DNA of 64,000 nt from positions 1 through 64,000 of the forward strand of contig JANQQJ010000035.1 of NCBI GenBank assembly GCA_028284945.1, given 5' to 3'. Both the position numbers and the translations under genes were made by a program. Under the pieces are notes generated by a model. The model was not told where the DNA came from, ran no database searches, and was given only the letters and a program-made list of their open reading frames with translations. Below are positions 27,057-34,426 of the stretch, in pieces; position 1 is the stretch's first letter, and the number at the start of each line of letters is the position of its first letter. This DNA is from Alphaproteobacteria bacterium (GTDB taxonomy: Bacteria > Pseudomonadota > Alphaproteobacteria > SMXS01).

Positions 27057-27311
27057 CGTCAGCAGAATAAGCGTATACCACCGATAGGATTTGGAATAGG
27101 CCGCGCCGCCACTGTCCCGGGCATCGATTGTCGGTGTCGCGGTCAGGGTTCGTCTCGCACTATCAGAGGGTCACACAAGGTTGTAGGGGTGGTTCCGGTT
27201 ACGCGCAACTGTAGGGTCCTAGAAAATTCTTGCAATGGCTTGGGCTCGCTGCAGGATAGCGCGCGGCTTGTTGGCCGATGCGTGTTGTGTACGTGTCTTG
27301 GGGAGGAACCG

Positions 27312-27920
27312 ATTACCACGCCGATAGAATTCTATTTTGATTTCGTCTCGCCCTTTGGGTTTTTTGCCGCGACGCAGATCGATGATCTCGCAGCAAAACA
27401 TGGCCGTAGCGTGGCCTGGAAACCATTTAATCTGCGAACCGTGGCGATGACCGTCGGATTCGACCGTCCGATGATCGCTTATCCGATCAAGGGCTCTTAT
27501 TTCGCTCATGATATCCCGCGCATGGCGCGGCTTTTCGGGATCGATCCCTGGAACGTCGCTGATATTCAGGCTGTCAAGCCGGCGGTGGGCGCGCGTGCAT
27601 TCTATTGGGTTGCCGATCAGGATGAGGCCAAGGCCAAACAGCTGGCCCTGTGGCTCTATCGGAAAATCTACTCAGAAGGGGTGCCTATGTCGGACCCGGC
27701 GGCGATCGCGGCCTATGTTGGAGAGATGGGGCTCGATAGCGAGGCATTGGCAGCGGCCCTGGCTGGTGATGAATTGAGGACGCGGTATAAAGAGGTCACC
27801 CAGGCGGCCATGGACAAAGGGGTTTTCGGATCACCTTTTTTCATTGTCGATGGGGAACCCTTTTTCGGGTCAGACCGGTTGTGGATGATAGACAAATGGT
27901 TGGCTGATGGCGGATGGTGA
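27312..27920 (+). CDS. DsbA-family 2-hydroxychromene-2-carboxylate isomerase-like protein, probable ATT start
   Basis: A thioredoxin-fold glutathione S-transferase kappa-like enzyme of 202 aa. The N-terminal pattern I-E-F-Y-F-D-F-V-S-P-F-G and C-terminal V-F-G-S-P-F-F-I-V-D-G-E-P-F-F-G-S-D-R match HCCA isomerases, which isomerise cis/trans aromatic intermediates with glutathione. The active-site Ser is in the V-S-P segment. The expected start aligns with ATT 27312, directly behind a strong GGGGAGGAA ribosome site. The nearest conventional starts (GTG 27282, TTG 27285) lack such a site and would place the Shine-Dalgarno inside the gene. It overlaps the downstream kinase gene by 14 nt. Confidence 0.8.
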   Translation: MTTPIEFYFDFVSPFGFFAATQIDDLAAKHGRSVAWKPFNLRTVAMTVGFDRPMIAYPIKGSYFAHDIPRMARLFGIDPWNVADIQAVKPAVGARAFYWVADQDEAKAKQLALWLYRKIYSEGVPMSDPAAIAAYVGEMGLDSEALAAALAGDELRTRYKEVTQAAMDKGVFGSPFFIVDGEPFFGSDRLWMIDKWLADGGW

Positions 27921-28917
27921 GTTCGAGTCTGCGCTGAATGCGGCGGCCATCAAATATATCGATGGCGCGACAGGCATAGCCGGATTGCAGCGTCTGACGG
28001 CAGGTGCGTCGCAAGAGACCTGGGCGTTTGATGCCCAGACCGGAGAATCTGCCATTCCCCTGATCTTGCGGCGTTCTCCCGGTGGCGTGCCGGAGAGCGA
28101 GGCCAAGGCGGCGACCCAGAGGAACGAAGCCAGGGTAATCCAGATCTGTTTTGAACATGGCGTCAAGGCGCCGGAGGTCATGTTCTCACTCAAGCCTGAA
28201 GATGGTTTGGGCGTCGGATATGTGATGGCCCGGATCGATGGTGAAACACTGGCCCCACGCATCCTGCGTGATGACACCTATGCGGACGCCCGGCCCAAAC
28301 TGGCGGGGCAGTGTGGCGAAATTCTGGCTCCGATCCACGCGGTGCCGCGAGAGAAAGTCGATTTCCTCGAAGAGATCACGCCGCAGGATCATTGGCAGAA
28401 CACCTGGGAGGCCTACGAAAAGTACTTCCTGGAGTGGTCGCCGTCTCCCGTCTTCGACTATGCCTTTGCCTGGCTGAAGGAGCGCGTGCCTGCGCGCGAC
28501 CGCGTGACGCTTGTCCATGGCGACTTCCGCAATGGCAATTTGATTTATGGGCCCGAAGGTGTTCGGGCGGTGCTCGACTGGGAGATCGCCCACATCGGCG
28601 ATCCGATGGAGGATCTCGCCTGGATCTGCGTCAATTCGTGGCGCTTCGGCAATATCGACAGGCCGGTCGGGGGCTTTGGCGAACGCGAACAGATGTTCGA
28701 GGGGTATGAACGCGCCAGTGGCATCAAGGTTGATCCTGACCGCGTCAAATATTGGGAAATTTTCGGCAGCCTGCGCTGGGGCGTCACCTGCAGGGGCATG
28801 GCGTTCACGCATCTTACAGGCCATGACCGGTCGGTCGAGCGGCCAGCCATTGGCCGCAGGTCATCGGAATGCGAGGCTGACCTGATGATTCTCTTGGGAG
28901 GCGCCGATGCGTCCTGA
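27907..28917 (+). CDS. APH-fold phosphotransferase (second copy)
   Basis: The 336-aa kinase-like protein has the catalytic H-G-D-F-R-N-G-N motif and D-W-E metal site about two-thirds along. It belongs to the same broad acyl-CoA-associated kinase group as the protein at 6327 but is clearly diverged. It overlaps the upstream isomerase gene by 14 nt and the downstream DUF6285 gene by 11 nt, so the three are one translationally coupled unit. In the lva operon the kinase LvaA needs the small protein LvaB; the arrangement here is similar. Substrate unknown. Confidence 0.85.
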   Translation: MADGEFESALNAAAIKYIDGATGIAGLQRLTAGASQETWAFDAQTGESAIPLILRRSPGGVPESEAKAATQRNEARVIQICFEHGVKAPEVMFSLKPEDGLGVGYVMARIDGETLAPRILRDDTYADARPKLAGQCGEILAPIHAVPREKVDFLEEITPQDHWQNTWEAYEKYFLEWSPSPVFDYAFAWLKERVPARDRVTLVHGDFRNGNLIYGPEGVRAVLDWEIAHIGDPMEDLAWICVNSWRFGNIDRPVGGFGEREQMFEGYERASGIKVDPDRVKYWEIFGSLRWGVTCRGMAFTHLTGHDRSVERPAIGRRSSECEADLMILLGGADAS

Positions 28918-29284
28918 CCGTCCAACTGCCGAGGAACTTCTGGAAGCCGTCGAGGAATTCCTGCGCGAGCGGGCGATCCCGGAGTTGCAGGGGCAATCAT
29001 CCTTTCACGCGCGTGTCGCGGCCAATGTGGTGGGCGCCGTCCGCCGCGAAATTGCCGAGTCAGCGCCGATTGAGGCTGACCAGCACCGCCGGTTGCTTGC
29101 GCTTCTAAAGCATGACGGTGACGTGGAAACCCTCAATAGGGAGCTCTGCGAGCAGATCCGGGCAGGGCAGTGGGACCTGGCGGATGCCGACCTGCTGTAT
29201 CACCTGCGTCAGGTCGCCATCGAAAATCTGGGTGTCGATAACCCGCGTTACTCTGCCTACAAAAGGCTGACAGGGCAGGGTTAA
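28907..29284 (+). CDS. DUF6285 domain protein, likely kinase partner
   Basis: This small 125-aa helical, acidic protein begins R-P-D-R-P-T-A-E-E-L-L-E-A-V-E-E-F-L, the signature start of DUF6285 proteins, which commonly follow phosphotransferase genes. No catalytic motif, signal peptide or membrane segment is seen. Its start lies inside the end of the kinase gene (11-nt overlap). By position it may be an accessory subunit like LvaB, which is inference. Its TAA lies in a TTAA shared with the stop of the convergent TetR gene. Confidence 0.78.
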   Translation: MRPDRPTAEELLEAVEEFLRERAIPELQGQSSFHARVAANVVGAVRREIAESAPIEADQHRRLLALLKHDGDVETLNRELCEQIRAGQWDLADADLLYHLRQVAIENLGVDNPRYSAYKRLTGQG

Positions 29285-29925
29285 CGCCGCTGCTGCTGAC
29301 TGAGCAGGTCGCTCATCATCTGTTTTAGCAGGTCAAGCACCGCCTGTTCGCGGCGTTCGGTATCGTTGCCAAATTGAATAGCTGCGAGCCCTTCAAGCGC
29401 CACCCTCAATAGATCGCGGGCGATGTCGTAGACGTCGTCCGGCACTTCGGACAGTTCAGCATAGACTTCGCGGCCCACCTCCAGCCGGCGGCGGTCATAC
29501 CGCTTGGCCGCCTTGTCGACAATGGGTTTGAGTTCGGGCGCTGTGCGTGCAGCGGCCTGCAGTTCCTGCCATGCCACGAACAGCGGGTGCTTTACGAACC
29601 GCCAGTAAATGTCGACGCCGGACGAAAACCGGTTGGCGGTCGCGGGCATCTTTCGCAGTTCTTCAGCATAGGTGTCGATCCACTGGTCAATCATGTGGTC
29701 GATGGAGGCGGCCAGAACATCGCTGGTCGTGGGGAAATAGTATTGAACCGCGCCACGTGTGACCCCGGCAAACCGGGCGATTTCCGTGGTCGTCGTGCGG
29801 TGATAGCCCAGTTCGATAAAGCACTGCACCGTCGCATCCAGTATGGCGTTGCGGGTCGCGACGCTTTTCTTGGTCTGATATTTGCGCGGCTCTGACTCTG
29901 CCGTGGGGGTGGTGGTCTTGGTCAC
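29281..29925 (-). CDS. TetR/AcrR family transcriptional regulator
   Basis: The 214-aa repressor-type regulator has an N-terminal TetR helix-turn-helix at about residues 22-68 with the pattern T-R-N-A-I-L-D-A ... E-I-A-R-F-A-G-V-T-R-G-A-V-Q-Y-Y-F. The C-terminal ligand domain is unassigned. It is divergent from the nitronate monooxygenase-like gene and convergent with the isomerase-kinase-DUF6285 unit, so it may control either. An imperfect TAC...GTA palindrome lies 17 nt upstream of its start. Confidence 0.9.
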   Translation of the reverse strand: MTKTTTPTAESEPRKYQTKKSVATRNAILDATVQCFIELGYHRTTTTEIARFAGVTRGAVQYYFPTTSDVLAASIDHMIDQWIDTYAEELRKMPATANRFSSGVDIYWRFVKHPLFVAWQELQAAARTAPELKPIVDKAAKRYDRRRLEVGREVYAELSEVPDDVYDIARDLLRVALEGLAAIQFGNDTERREQAVLDLLKQMMSDLLSQQQRR

Positions 29926-29941
29926 AATATCTTCACTGGTT

Positions 29942-29958
29942 TACATACTCGGTGCGTA
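29942..29958. promoter_or_regulatory. Candidate TetR operator
   Basis: This is a 17-bp imperfect palindrome, TACATACTCGGTGCGTA. Symmetric pairs match at positions 1-3 and 6-7 from each end, resembling the TACxxAC-GTxxGTA type used by many acyl-CoA-pathway TetR proteins. It lies 17 nt upstream of the regulator start, where binding would block autogenous transcription. Prediction by eye only. Confidence 0.35.
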
Positions 29959-30020
29959 GCTAATCATTTCGCGGTGGGTCCGCCAAGCGTTTTCAGCATC
30001 CGTAACTTTTTTCGTTGGCC

Positions 30021-30038
30021 CATGACAAACCGGTCATG
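30021..30038. promoter_or_regulatory. Inverted repeat in the tetR / nitronate monooxygenase gap
   Basis: Perfect 6-bp arms CATGAC and GTCATG are separated by 6 nt. It lies about 80 nt upstream of ATG 30119 in the 193-bp divergent gap and could be a second operator controlling the rightward gene. The rest of the gap shows no clear promoter. Confidence 0.3.
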
Positions 30039-30118
30039 CGTGACTGTTAGCCGTTGATTTGCAGGGCGCACTATGCACGATGAGCCGCCACCAAATCATC
30101 AGAAGATTGAGCAAGCCT

Positions 30119-31057
30119 ATGAACCGCGTTCTCGACCACTTGGGCACCCAATATCCGATCATTCAGTCGCCGATGGGCTTTATCGCCCGGTCGCAGCTTG
30201 CGTCGGCCGTGTCGAACGCCGGCGGGATGGGAATCATCGAGACGTCGTCGGGTGAGATCGAGCAGTGCATGGAAGAAATTCGCAAGATGCACGATCTGAC
30301 GGACAAGCCGTTTGGGGTCAATCTGGCGCTTCTGTTCCTGCGGGACGAAGCCATGATCGACATGGTGATCGACGAAGGTGTGAAGTTCATCACGACATCG
30401 GCTGGCAATCCGGCCAAATATATCGACCGCCTGAAACGGCACGATATCATCGTCTATCACGCGGTCCCAACCGCGGAGATGGCGATGAAAGCCGTCGGCG
30501 CGGGCGTTGACGGTCTGATTGTCGAAGGCGCCGAAGGGGGCGGGTTCAAGAACCCGGAGGAGGTCTCACTGCCCGTGCTACTGCAGACCATTCGCGACCA
30601 GACCGATATCCCGATGGTTGCAGCGGGCGGCATTGTCGATGGCCGCGGCATGGCGGCAGCGTTTTCGGCTGGGGCGGAAGCCATTCAAATGGGCACGCGG
30701 TTTGTCAGCGCGCTGGAAAGCCCGGTTCACATCAATTTCAAGAACGCCATTGTCGACTCAGTCGAGACCGGGACGGTGGTGTTGAACAAGAAATCATCGC
30801 CGTGCGTAAGGGCCCTTAAAACAGAAAGGACCATGGCAATCCACGAGGCGGGCGTGATGGAACGTTCCGTCGTCTTCGGCGATATCCTGGACCTCTATTT
30901 TGGTGGCGATATGGAATCCAGCGTCGGCCTGGCAGGGCAGGGCGCGGGCATGATCAGCGAGATTAAGCCGGTCAAACAGATCATTGACGAAACTGTCGAC
31001 GGGTTCTTTGAAATCGCAGGCCGGTTTGCGGCGATGTCGCAGTCCAGGGCGTTTTAG
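30119..31057 (+). CDS. NAD(P)H-dependent flavin oxidoreductase / nitronate monooxygenase family
   Basis: The 312-aa FMN TIM-barrel protein has P-I-I-Q-S-P-M-G-F-I near the start, A-G-G-M-G-I-I-E, the G-V-D-G-L-I-V-E-G-A-E-G-G-G central motif, and the A-A-G-G-I-V-D-G-R-G ... G-A-E-A-I-Q-M-G-T-R-F phosphate-binding region. Family members oxidise nitronates or reduce enoyl substrates. ATG 30119 fits the family N-terminus; the open frame extends to 30059 without a better ribosome site. It lies divergent from tetR and upstream of acylphosphatase. Confidence 0.87.
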   Translation: MNRVLDHLGTQYPIIQSPMGFIARSQLASAVSNAGGMGIIETSSGEIEQCMEEIRKMHDLTDKPFGVNLALLFLRDEAMIDMVIDEGVKFITTSAGNPAKYIDRLKRHDIIVYHAVPTAEMAMKAVGAGVDGLIVEGAEGGGFKNPEEVSLPVLLQTIRDQTDIPMVAAGGIVDGRGMAAAFSAGAEAIQMGTRFVSALESPVHINFKNAIVDSVETGTVVLNKKSSPCVRALKTERTMAIHEAGVMERSVVFGDILDLYFGGDMESSVGLAGQGAGMISEIKPVKQIIDETVDGFFEIAGRFAAMSQSRAF

Positions 31058-31090
31058 GGCCTCTCTCTTGTGCGCAAGGAAGGTGATCTG

Positions 31091-31366
31091 ATGGCCACAC
31101 GAACGGTCATTTCCAGGGTGTCCGGGCATGTTCAGGGTGTCGGTTTCCGCGTCTGGGTGATGCGTGAAGCGCAAGCCCGCGGCGTCAACGGATGGGTGCG
31201 CAACTGCCCTGACGGCACGGTGGAGGCCGTGTTTTCCGGCGAGCCCGAAGCGGTCATTGAAATGCAGATGCGCTGCTATGTGGGTCCGTCGGCGTCGCGC
31301 CCGACGTCAGTCGTCTCTGATCCCTTTAACGACATACCGGGTGAGGGATTCGAGATCAGGGGCTAG
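31091..31366 (+). CDS. acyP: Acylphosphatase
   Basis: The 91-aa acylphosphatase hydrolyses acyl phosphates. The phosphate loop G-H-V-Q-G-V-G-F-R carries the catalytic Arg, and the catalytic Asn is in V-R-N-C-P-D-G. ATG 31091 is preceded by AAGGAAGGTG; the GTG at 31070 is not needed. It overlaps the convergent lipoprotein gene by 11 bp. It lies 33 nt after the flavin oxidoreductase gene, so co-transcription is likely. Confidence 0.92.
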   Translation: MATRTVISRVSGHVQGVGFRVWVMREAQARGVNGWVRNCPDGTVEAVFSGEPEAVIEMQMRCYVGPSASRPTSVVSDPFNDIPGEGFEIRG

Positions 31367-31925
31367 CGTCATCAAAATGGGAAAGACCCATCGCCTCGAG
31401 CTGTCCGCTGACAAAATGGGCTGGAATAGTGACGATGACCTGATCGCCTGTATGTGCATTCAAGCGGGTGCGGAACCCAGACTGACTGTGCCGCTGCAGG
31501 AATTGTCCGCTCAGGGATATCGCCAGGACCTCATGAAAATCGCACGGCCACAGGGTTTTGTTCTTGTGGCAGCGCAATCGCTCCTGCGACAGCACATCGA
31601 CATCGATGGTGGTGCCGCCGGGAAAGCTGGCGCTTTCGAAGAACCGTGGCCGTTTTCCGCTGTAATAAAGGTCGATGTATAGCTGGTGCTTTACCGCGTC
31701 GGACTGTTTGAGTTGATAGCTTCGGAACCGGGCATAGGCGGCGGTGCCACCCATCCCTTTAATGGATGCCTGTAGCTGCGGACCCAGAAACGTCGTTGCG
31801 GGGTCAAACTCGCTGTCTCTCACCTCGACACGTGAAACGTAGTCCTGTTGGGTGGTCGGTGCGCCGGCACAGCCGCTGACTATCAGGATTAAGAGTCCTG
31901 CTATGACCATCCGACATCGAAGCAT
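31356..31925 (-). CDS. Putative lipoprotein of unknown function
   Basis: The 189-aa protein has a lipoprotein signal: charged start, hydrophobic stretch and lipobox L-I-V-S-G-C, with the modified Cys at about residue 19. The mature part holds two further cysteines in the L-R-C-H-K ... W-P-C-D-F segment. I do not recognise a family. It is probably anchored in the outer membrane, as residue +2 is Ala. It ends inside the acylphosphatase gene and starts next to an AT-rich gap. Confidence 0.65.
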   Translation of the reverse strand: MLRCRMVIAGLLILIVSGCAGAPTTQQDYVSRVEVRDSEFDPATTFLGPQLQASIKGMGGTAAYARFRSYQLKQSDAVKHQLYIDLYYSGKRPRFFESASFPGGTTIDVDVLSQERLRCHKNKTLWPCDFHEVLAISLSGQFLQRHSQSGFRTRLNAHTGDQVIVTIPAHFVSGQLEAMGLSHFDDASP

Positions 31926-31935
31926 AATTCAATCT

Positions 31936-31951
31936 TAAGTTGTTTAACTTA
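31936..31951. promoter_or_regulatory. AT-rich inverted repeat upstream of the lipoprotein gene
   Basis: Arms TAAGTT and AACTTA are separated by GTTT. It lies 11 nt before the lipoprotein start in an unusually AT-rich 63-bp gap and could be an operator or part of the promoter. By eye only. Confidence 0.3.
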
Positions 31952-31967
31952 TTACTATATACCACTA

Positions 31968-31987
31968 TGAAAAGAACTTGTGTTCTT
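31968..31987 (-). terminator. Probable terminator of lipB
   Basis: Read on the minus strand just after the lipB stop, arms AAGAAC/GTTCTT with a 4-nt loop are followed by a short T run. The stem is only 6 bp, so strength is doubtful. Confidence 0.4.
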
Positions 31988-31988
31988 G

Positions 31989-32672
31989 TCAATTGAAGAC
32001 GGTCGGGAACGTCTCCCTGAGCGCTACGTCCAGGTCTGCCATGCTAACTGGCAGGCCCAGATCGGCAAGCGACGTAACCCCGTGGGCTGAAATGCCGCAG
32101 GGGACGATGCCGGTAAAGTGCTCAAGATCTGGCTCCACGTTGATGGAGATGCCGTGATAGGTGATCCAGCGGCGCACGCGCACACCAACGGCGGCAATTT
32201 TGTCTTCACGCCCCGCACCTCGGTCCACCCAGATCCCAACCCGGCCCTCGCGGCGCTCACCGGTCACGTTGAACCGGGCCAGCGTGTCGATAATCCATTG
32301 TTCTAACTGCTGCACATAGCGACGCAGATCGCGGCCACGTTTGTTCAGGTCCAGCATTACATAGACCACGCGCTGCCCTGGTCCGTGATAGGTGTACTGC
32401 CCGCCGCGGCCGGTTTGGTAGACGGGGAATCTGCCGGGGCTGAGAAGGTCATTCGAGTCTGCGCTCGTCCCGGCGGTATAGAGCGGTGGATGTTCCACCA
32501 GCCAGACCGTTTCCGGCGCTTCGCCGGATACAATGTCCGCAACTCTTTGTTCCATGAACGCCACGGCGTCCGGATATGCCACCGGTTGATCGGCCACGAT
32601 CCAGGAAACACCCTCCGCTTGATTGAGGGTGGGAGCGGTTGCATGCTCAGATTGTGTTTCAGCGTGACTCAT
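31989..32672 (-). CDS. lipB: Lipoyl(octanoyl) transferase
   Basis: The 227-aa enzyme moves octanoate from acyl carrier protein to lipoyl domains. The signature [12 protein letters not shown] is at about residues 89-100, the catalytic Lys is K158 (D-K-I-A-A-V-G-V) and the catalytic Cys is C192 (I-V-P-C-G-I). Length is normal. The start codon lies only 19 nt from the start of the divergent SnoaL-like gene, leaving almost no promoter space. Confidence 0.95.
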   Translation of the reverse strand: MSHAETQSEHATAPTLNQAEGVSWIVADQPVAYPDAVAFMEQRVADIVSGEAPETVWLVEHPPLYTAGTSADSNDLLSPGRFPVYQTGRGGQYTYHGPGQRVVYVMLDLNKRGRDLRRYVQQLEQWIIDTLARFNVTGERREGRVGIWVDRGAGREDKIAAVGVRVRRWITYHGISINVEPDLEHFTGIVPCGISAHGVTSLADLGLPVSMADLDVALRETFPTVFN

Positions 32673-32691
32673 TTAACGAAAGGACCAGATC

Positions 32692-33099
32692 ATGGGCGAT
32701 GGTGCAGCATTTGCGGCCGCGATGCGGGAATTCTATCACGACTATCCTTCCAAGGGACCCGTTCCCAAAGCGGACCTGCTGGCCGATGACGTAGAACTCG
32801 AATCCTGCGGCGACAAGGCGCAAGTCCCGTGGGCAGGCACATGGCATGGCATTGAGGGTGTTCAGGCGTTTCTCGATGCGGTTTGGACCGCTGTCGAGAT
32901 AACGCGGTTTGATGTGATTTCTTCGGTCGCTGATGACTTTGGCGCATTGTTCTTCTCAGAGCTCGGCATTCGCCACCGTGCGTCTGGCGCAATGCTGACC
33001 CTCCACAAGGCGGACTCGATTTCAGTCCGGGATGGCAAAGTCGTCAGATACCGCGAAGTCTATGATGTGGAACAGGTTTCTCGTTGGTTGAAAAACTAA
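32692..33099 (+). CDS. SnoaL-like / NTF2-fold protein
   Basis: The 135-aa small cone-fold protein has an N-terminal helix, a W-x-G-x-x-G-I-E-G-V-Q-A-F-L-D-A-V segment, and C-terminal strands with D-S-I-S-V-R-D-G-K-V-V-R-Y-R-E-V-Y-D-V typical of SnoaL-like ketosteroid-isomerase-fold proteins. Function cannot be assigned. GAAAGGA precedes ATG 32692. An AT-rich gap with a small inverted repeat follows. Confidence 0.7.
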   Translation: MGDGAAFAAAMREFYHDYPSKGPVPKADLLADDVELESCGDKAQVPWAGTWHGIEGVQAFLDAVWTAVEITRFDVISSVADDFGALFFSELGIRHRASGAMLTLHKADSISVRDGKVVRYREVYDVEQVSRWLKN

Positions 33100-33102
33100 T
33101 AA

Positions 33103-33117
33103 ACACTATTTTAGTGT
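33103..33117. promoter_or_regulatory. AT-rich inverted repeat before the siroheme/cysH pair
   Basis: Arms ACACTA and TAGTGT are separated by TTT, just after the stop of the SnoaL-like gene. It could be a weak terminator for that gene or an operator for the sulfate-assimilation pair. The whole gap 33100-33170 is strikingly AT-rich compared with the window. Confidence 0.3.
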
Positions 33118-33170
33118 ATATTATTGGTTTATACATCATCTCTTGCGAAATTAGCGTCTAATACTAATAT

Positions 33171-33707
33171 GTGGTGTCCAATAGAGCGGAGCTGCCGGTG
33201 ATACCCATTATGCTCGATCCAGCACGGGTTTCAGCGGCGGTTGTCGGTGACGGTCCTGCCGCATCACGCCGTGTCCAGCAGTTGAAGGACGGCGGCGCCA
33301 CTGAGATTGCGGTTTTCAGGACTGTTCCACCGGCTCGCGCGCTAAAGGATATACAGGTCGTCTATGTGGCAGATCTGGACCGGGCGGCCAGTGAACAGGT
33401 CGTCGATATGGCGCATCAGGCGGGCGCGCTGGTGAATGTGGAAGACGTTATCGACCTGTGCGACTTCCATGTGCCGGGCACGGTCCGGCGGGGCGACCTG
33501 CTGCTGACCATTGCGACAGGCGGCAAGAGCCCTGGGCTGGCGCGGGCATTGCGCCGATATTTTGAGGCTGAGTTTGGCCCTGAATGGGCTGGCCGGCTGG
33601 ATGAATTGGCCGCCAGGCGGCGGCAGTGGATCGACGAGGGTGCCGACTTGCCGACGCTGGCGCGGCGGACGGACGAATTGATCGAACGGAACGGATGGTT
33701 GAAATGA
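33171..33707 (+). CDS. Precorrin-2 dehydrogenase / sirohydrochlorin ferrochelatase (siroheme synthase N-domain)
   Basis: The 178-aa protein corresponds to the CysG N-terminal/Met8 family that turns precorrin-2 into siroheme. The NAD motif reads V-V-G-D-G-P-A-A-S, the catalytic Asp region is V-N-V-E-D, and the G-G-K-S-P-G-L-A-R-A-L-R-R segment is conserved. It is a little shorter than usual (about 200 aa), mainly between the NAD motif and the middle. No methyltransferase domain is fused. The start is GTG 33171. The ATGA overlap with cysH indicates coupling. Siroheme serves sulfite reductase, whose gene is not in the window. Confidence 0.8.
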   Translation: MVSNRAELPVIPIMLDPARVSAAVVGDGPAASRRVQQLKDGGATEIAVFRTVPPARALKDIQVVYVADLDRAASEQVVDMAHQAGALVNVEDVIDLCDFHVPGTVRRGDLLLTIATGGKSPGLARALRRYFEAEFGPEWAGRLDELAARRRQWIDEGADLPTLARRTDELIERNGWLK

Positions 33708-34426
33708 CGACAGCAGTGCAGATGAAGGACGAGGTCATTGACCGAAGTGCTGCGTCACTGCAGCAGCAGTATGGCCATCTGGAAGGCCGGGCGCTGCTTG
33801 AAGTCATGATCAAGGATGTGTTTCCAGGCAAGATCGGCCTGGTTTCATCCTTTGGGTCAGAGTCTGCAGTGCTGATCGAAATGGTCGCGGATATTGATCC
33901 GGCCACCCCCATCCTGTTTCTGAACACCGGCAAGCTTTTTGGCGAAACACTGCGCTATCGCGACAAGCTGCAGGAACGTTATGGCCTGACCGATATCAGG
34001 TCGTTAAAGCCGGATGACGATGAATTGGCTGCTGAAGATCACAACGGTTTGCTGTGGACCCGTGATCAGGATGCCTGCTGCGACCTGCGCAAGACACGGC
34101 CTCTGGACCGGGCGCTGGAGGGCTTTGACGCCTGGATAACGGGCCGCAAGCGCTTCCAGACGGAAGAGCGCGCCGCGCTGGAGCTGATCGAACAGAACGC
34201 CGGTAAGGTCAAAATCAATCCGCTGGCAAATGCAAGCCTTGAGGATCTTCAGGCCATTGCAAACGAAAAGAATCTGCCGCGGCATCCCCTGGTAATGGAC
34301 GGCTATCTGTCGATTGGTTGCATGCCCTGCACCCGCCGGGTTCAAGAGGGCGAGGACTATCGCGCCGGCCGGTGGGCCGGGACCGATAAGACCGAATGCG
34401 GCATCCATGTCGGCGACGGCATTTAA
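33704..34426 (+). CDS. cysH: Adenylylsulfate (APS) reductase, CysH family
   Basis: The 240-aa reductase makes sulfite from activated sulfate. The P-loop-like S-S-F-G-S-E-S is at residues 48-54, the 4Fe-4S ligands C125-C126 and C206/C209 are present, and the catalytic C232 sits in E-C-G-I-H. The paired cysteines mark the APS-using, cluster-containing type rather than the enterobacterial PAPS reductase. The start ATG 33704 overlaps the preceding stop; the frame is open further upstream but lies within that gene. The 3' end shares a TTAA with the convergent DUF1801 gene. Confidence 0.93.
   Translation: MTTAVQMKDEVIDRSAASLQQQYGHLEGRALLEVMIKDVFPGKIGLVSSFGSESAVLIEMVADIDPATPILFLNTGKLFGETLRYRDKLQERYGLTDIRSLKPDDDELAAEDHNGLLWTRDQDACCDLRKTRPLDRALEGFDAWITGRKRFQTEERAALELIEQNAGKVKINPLANASLEDLQAIANEKNLPRHPLVMDGYLSIGCMPCTRRVQEGEDYRAGRWAGTDKTECGIHVGDGI

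Noticed and set aside
27036-27311. Upstream extension of the HCCA-isomerase-like frame
   Set aside because: The translated residues match nothing in the family and run through the gap opposite the MFS N-terminus; the ribosome site lies at the end of this part.
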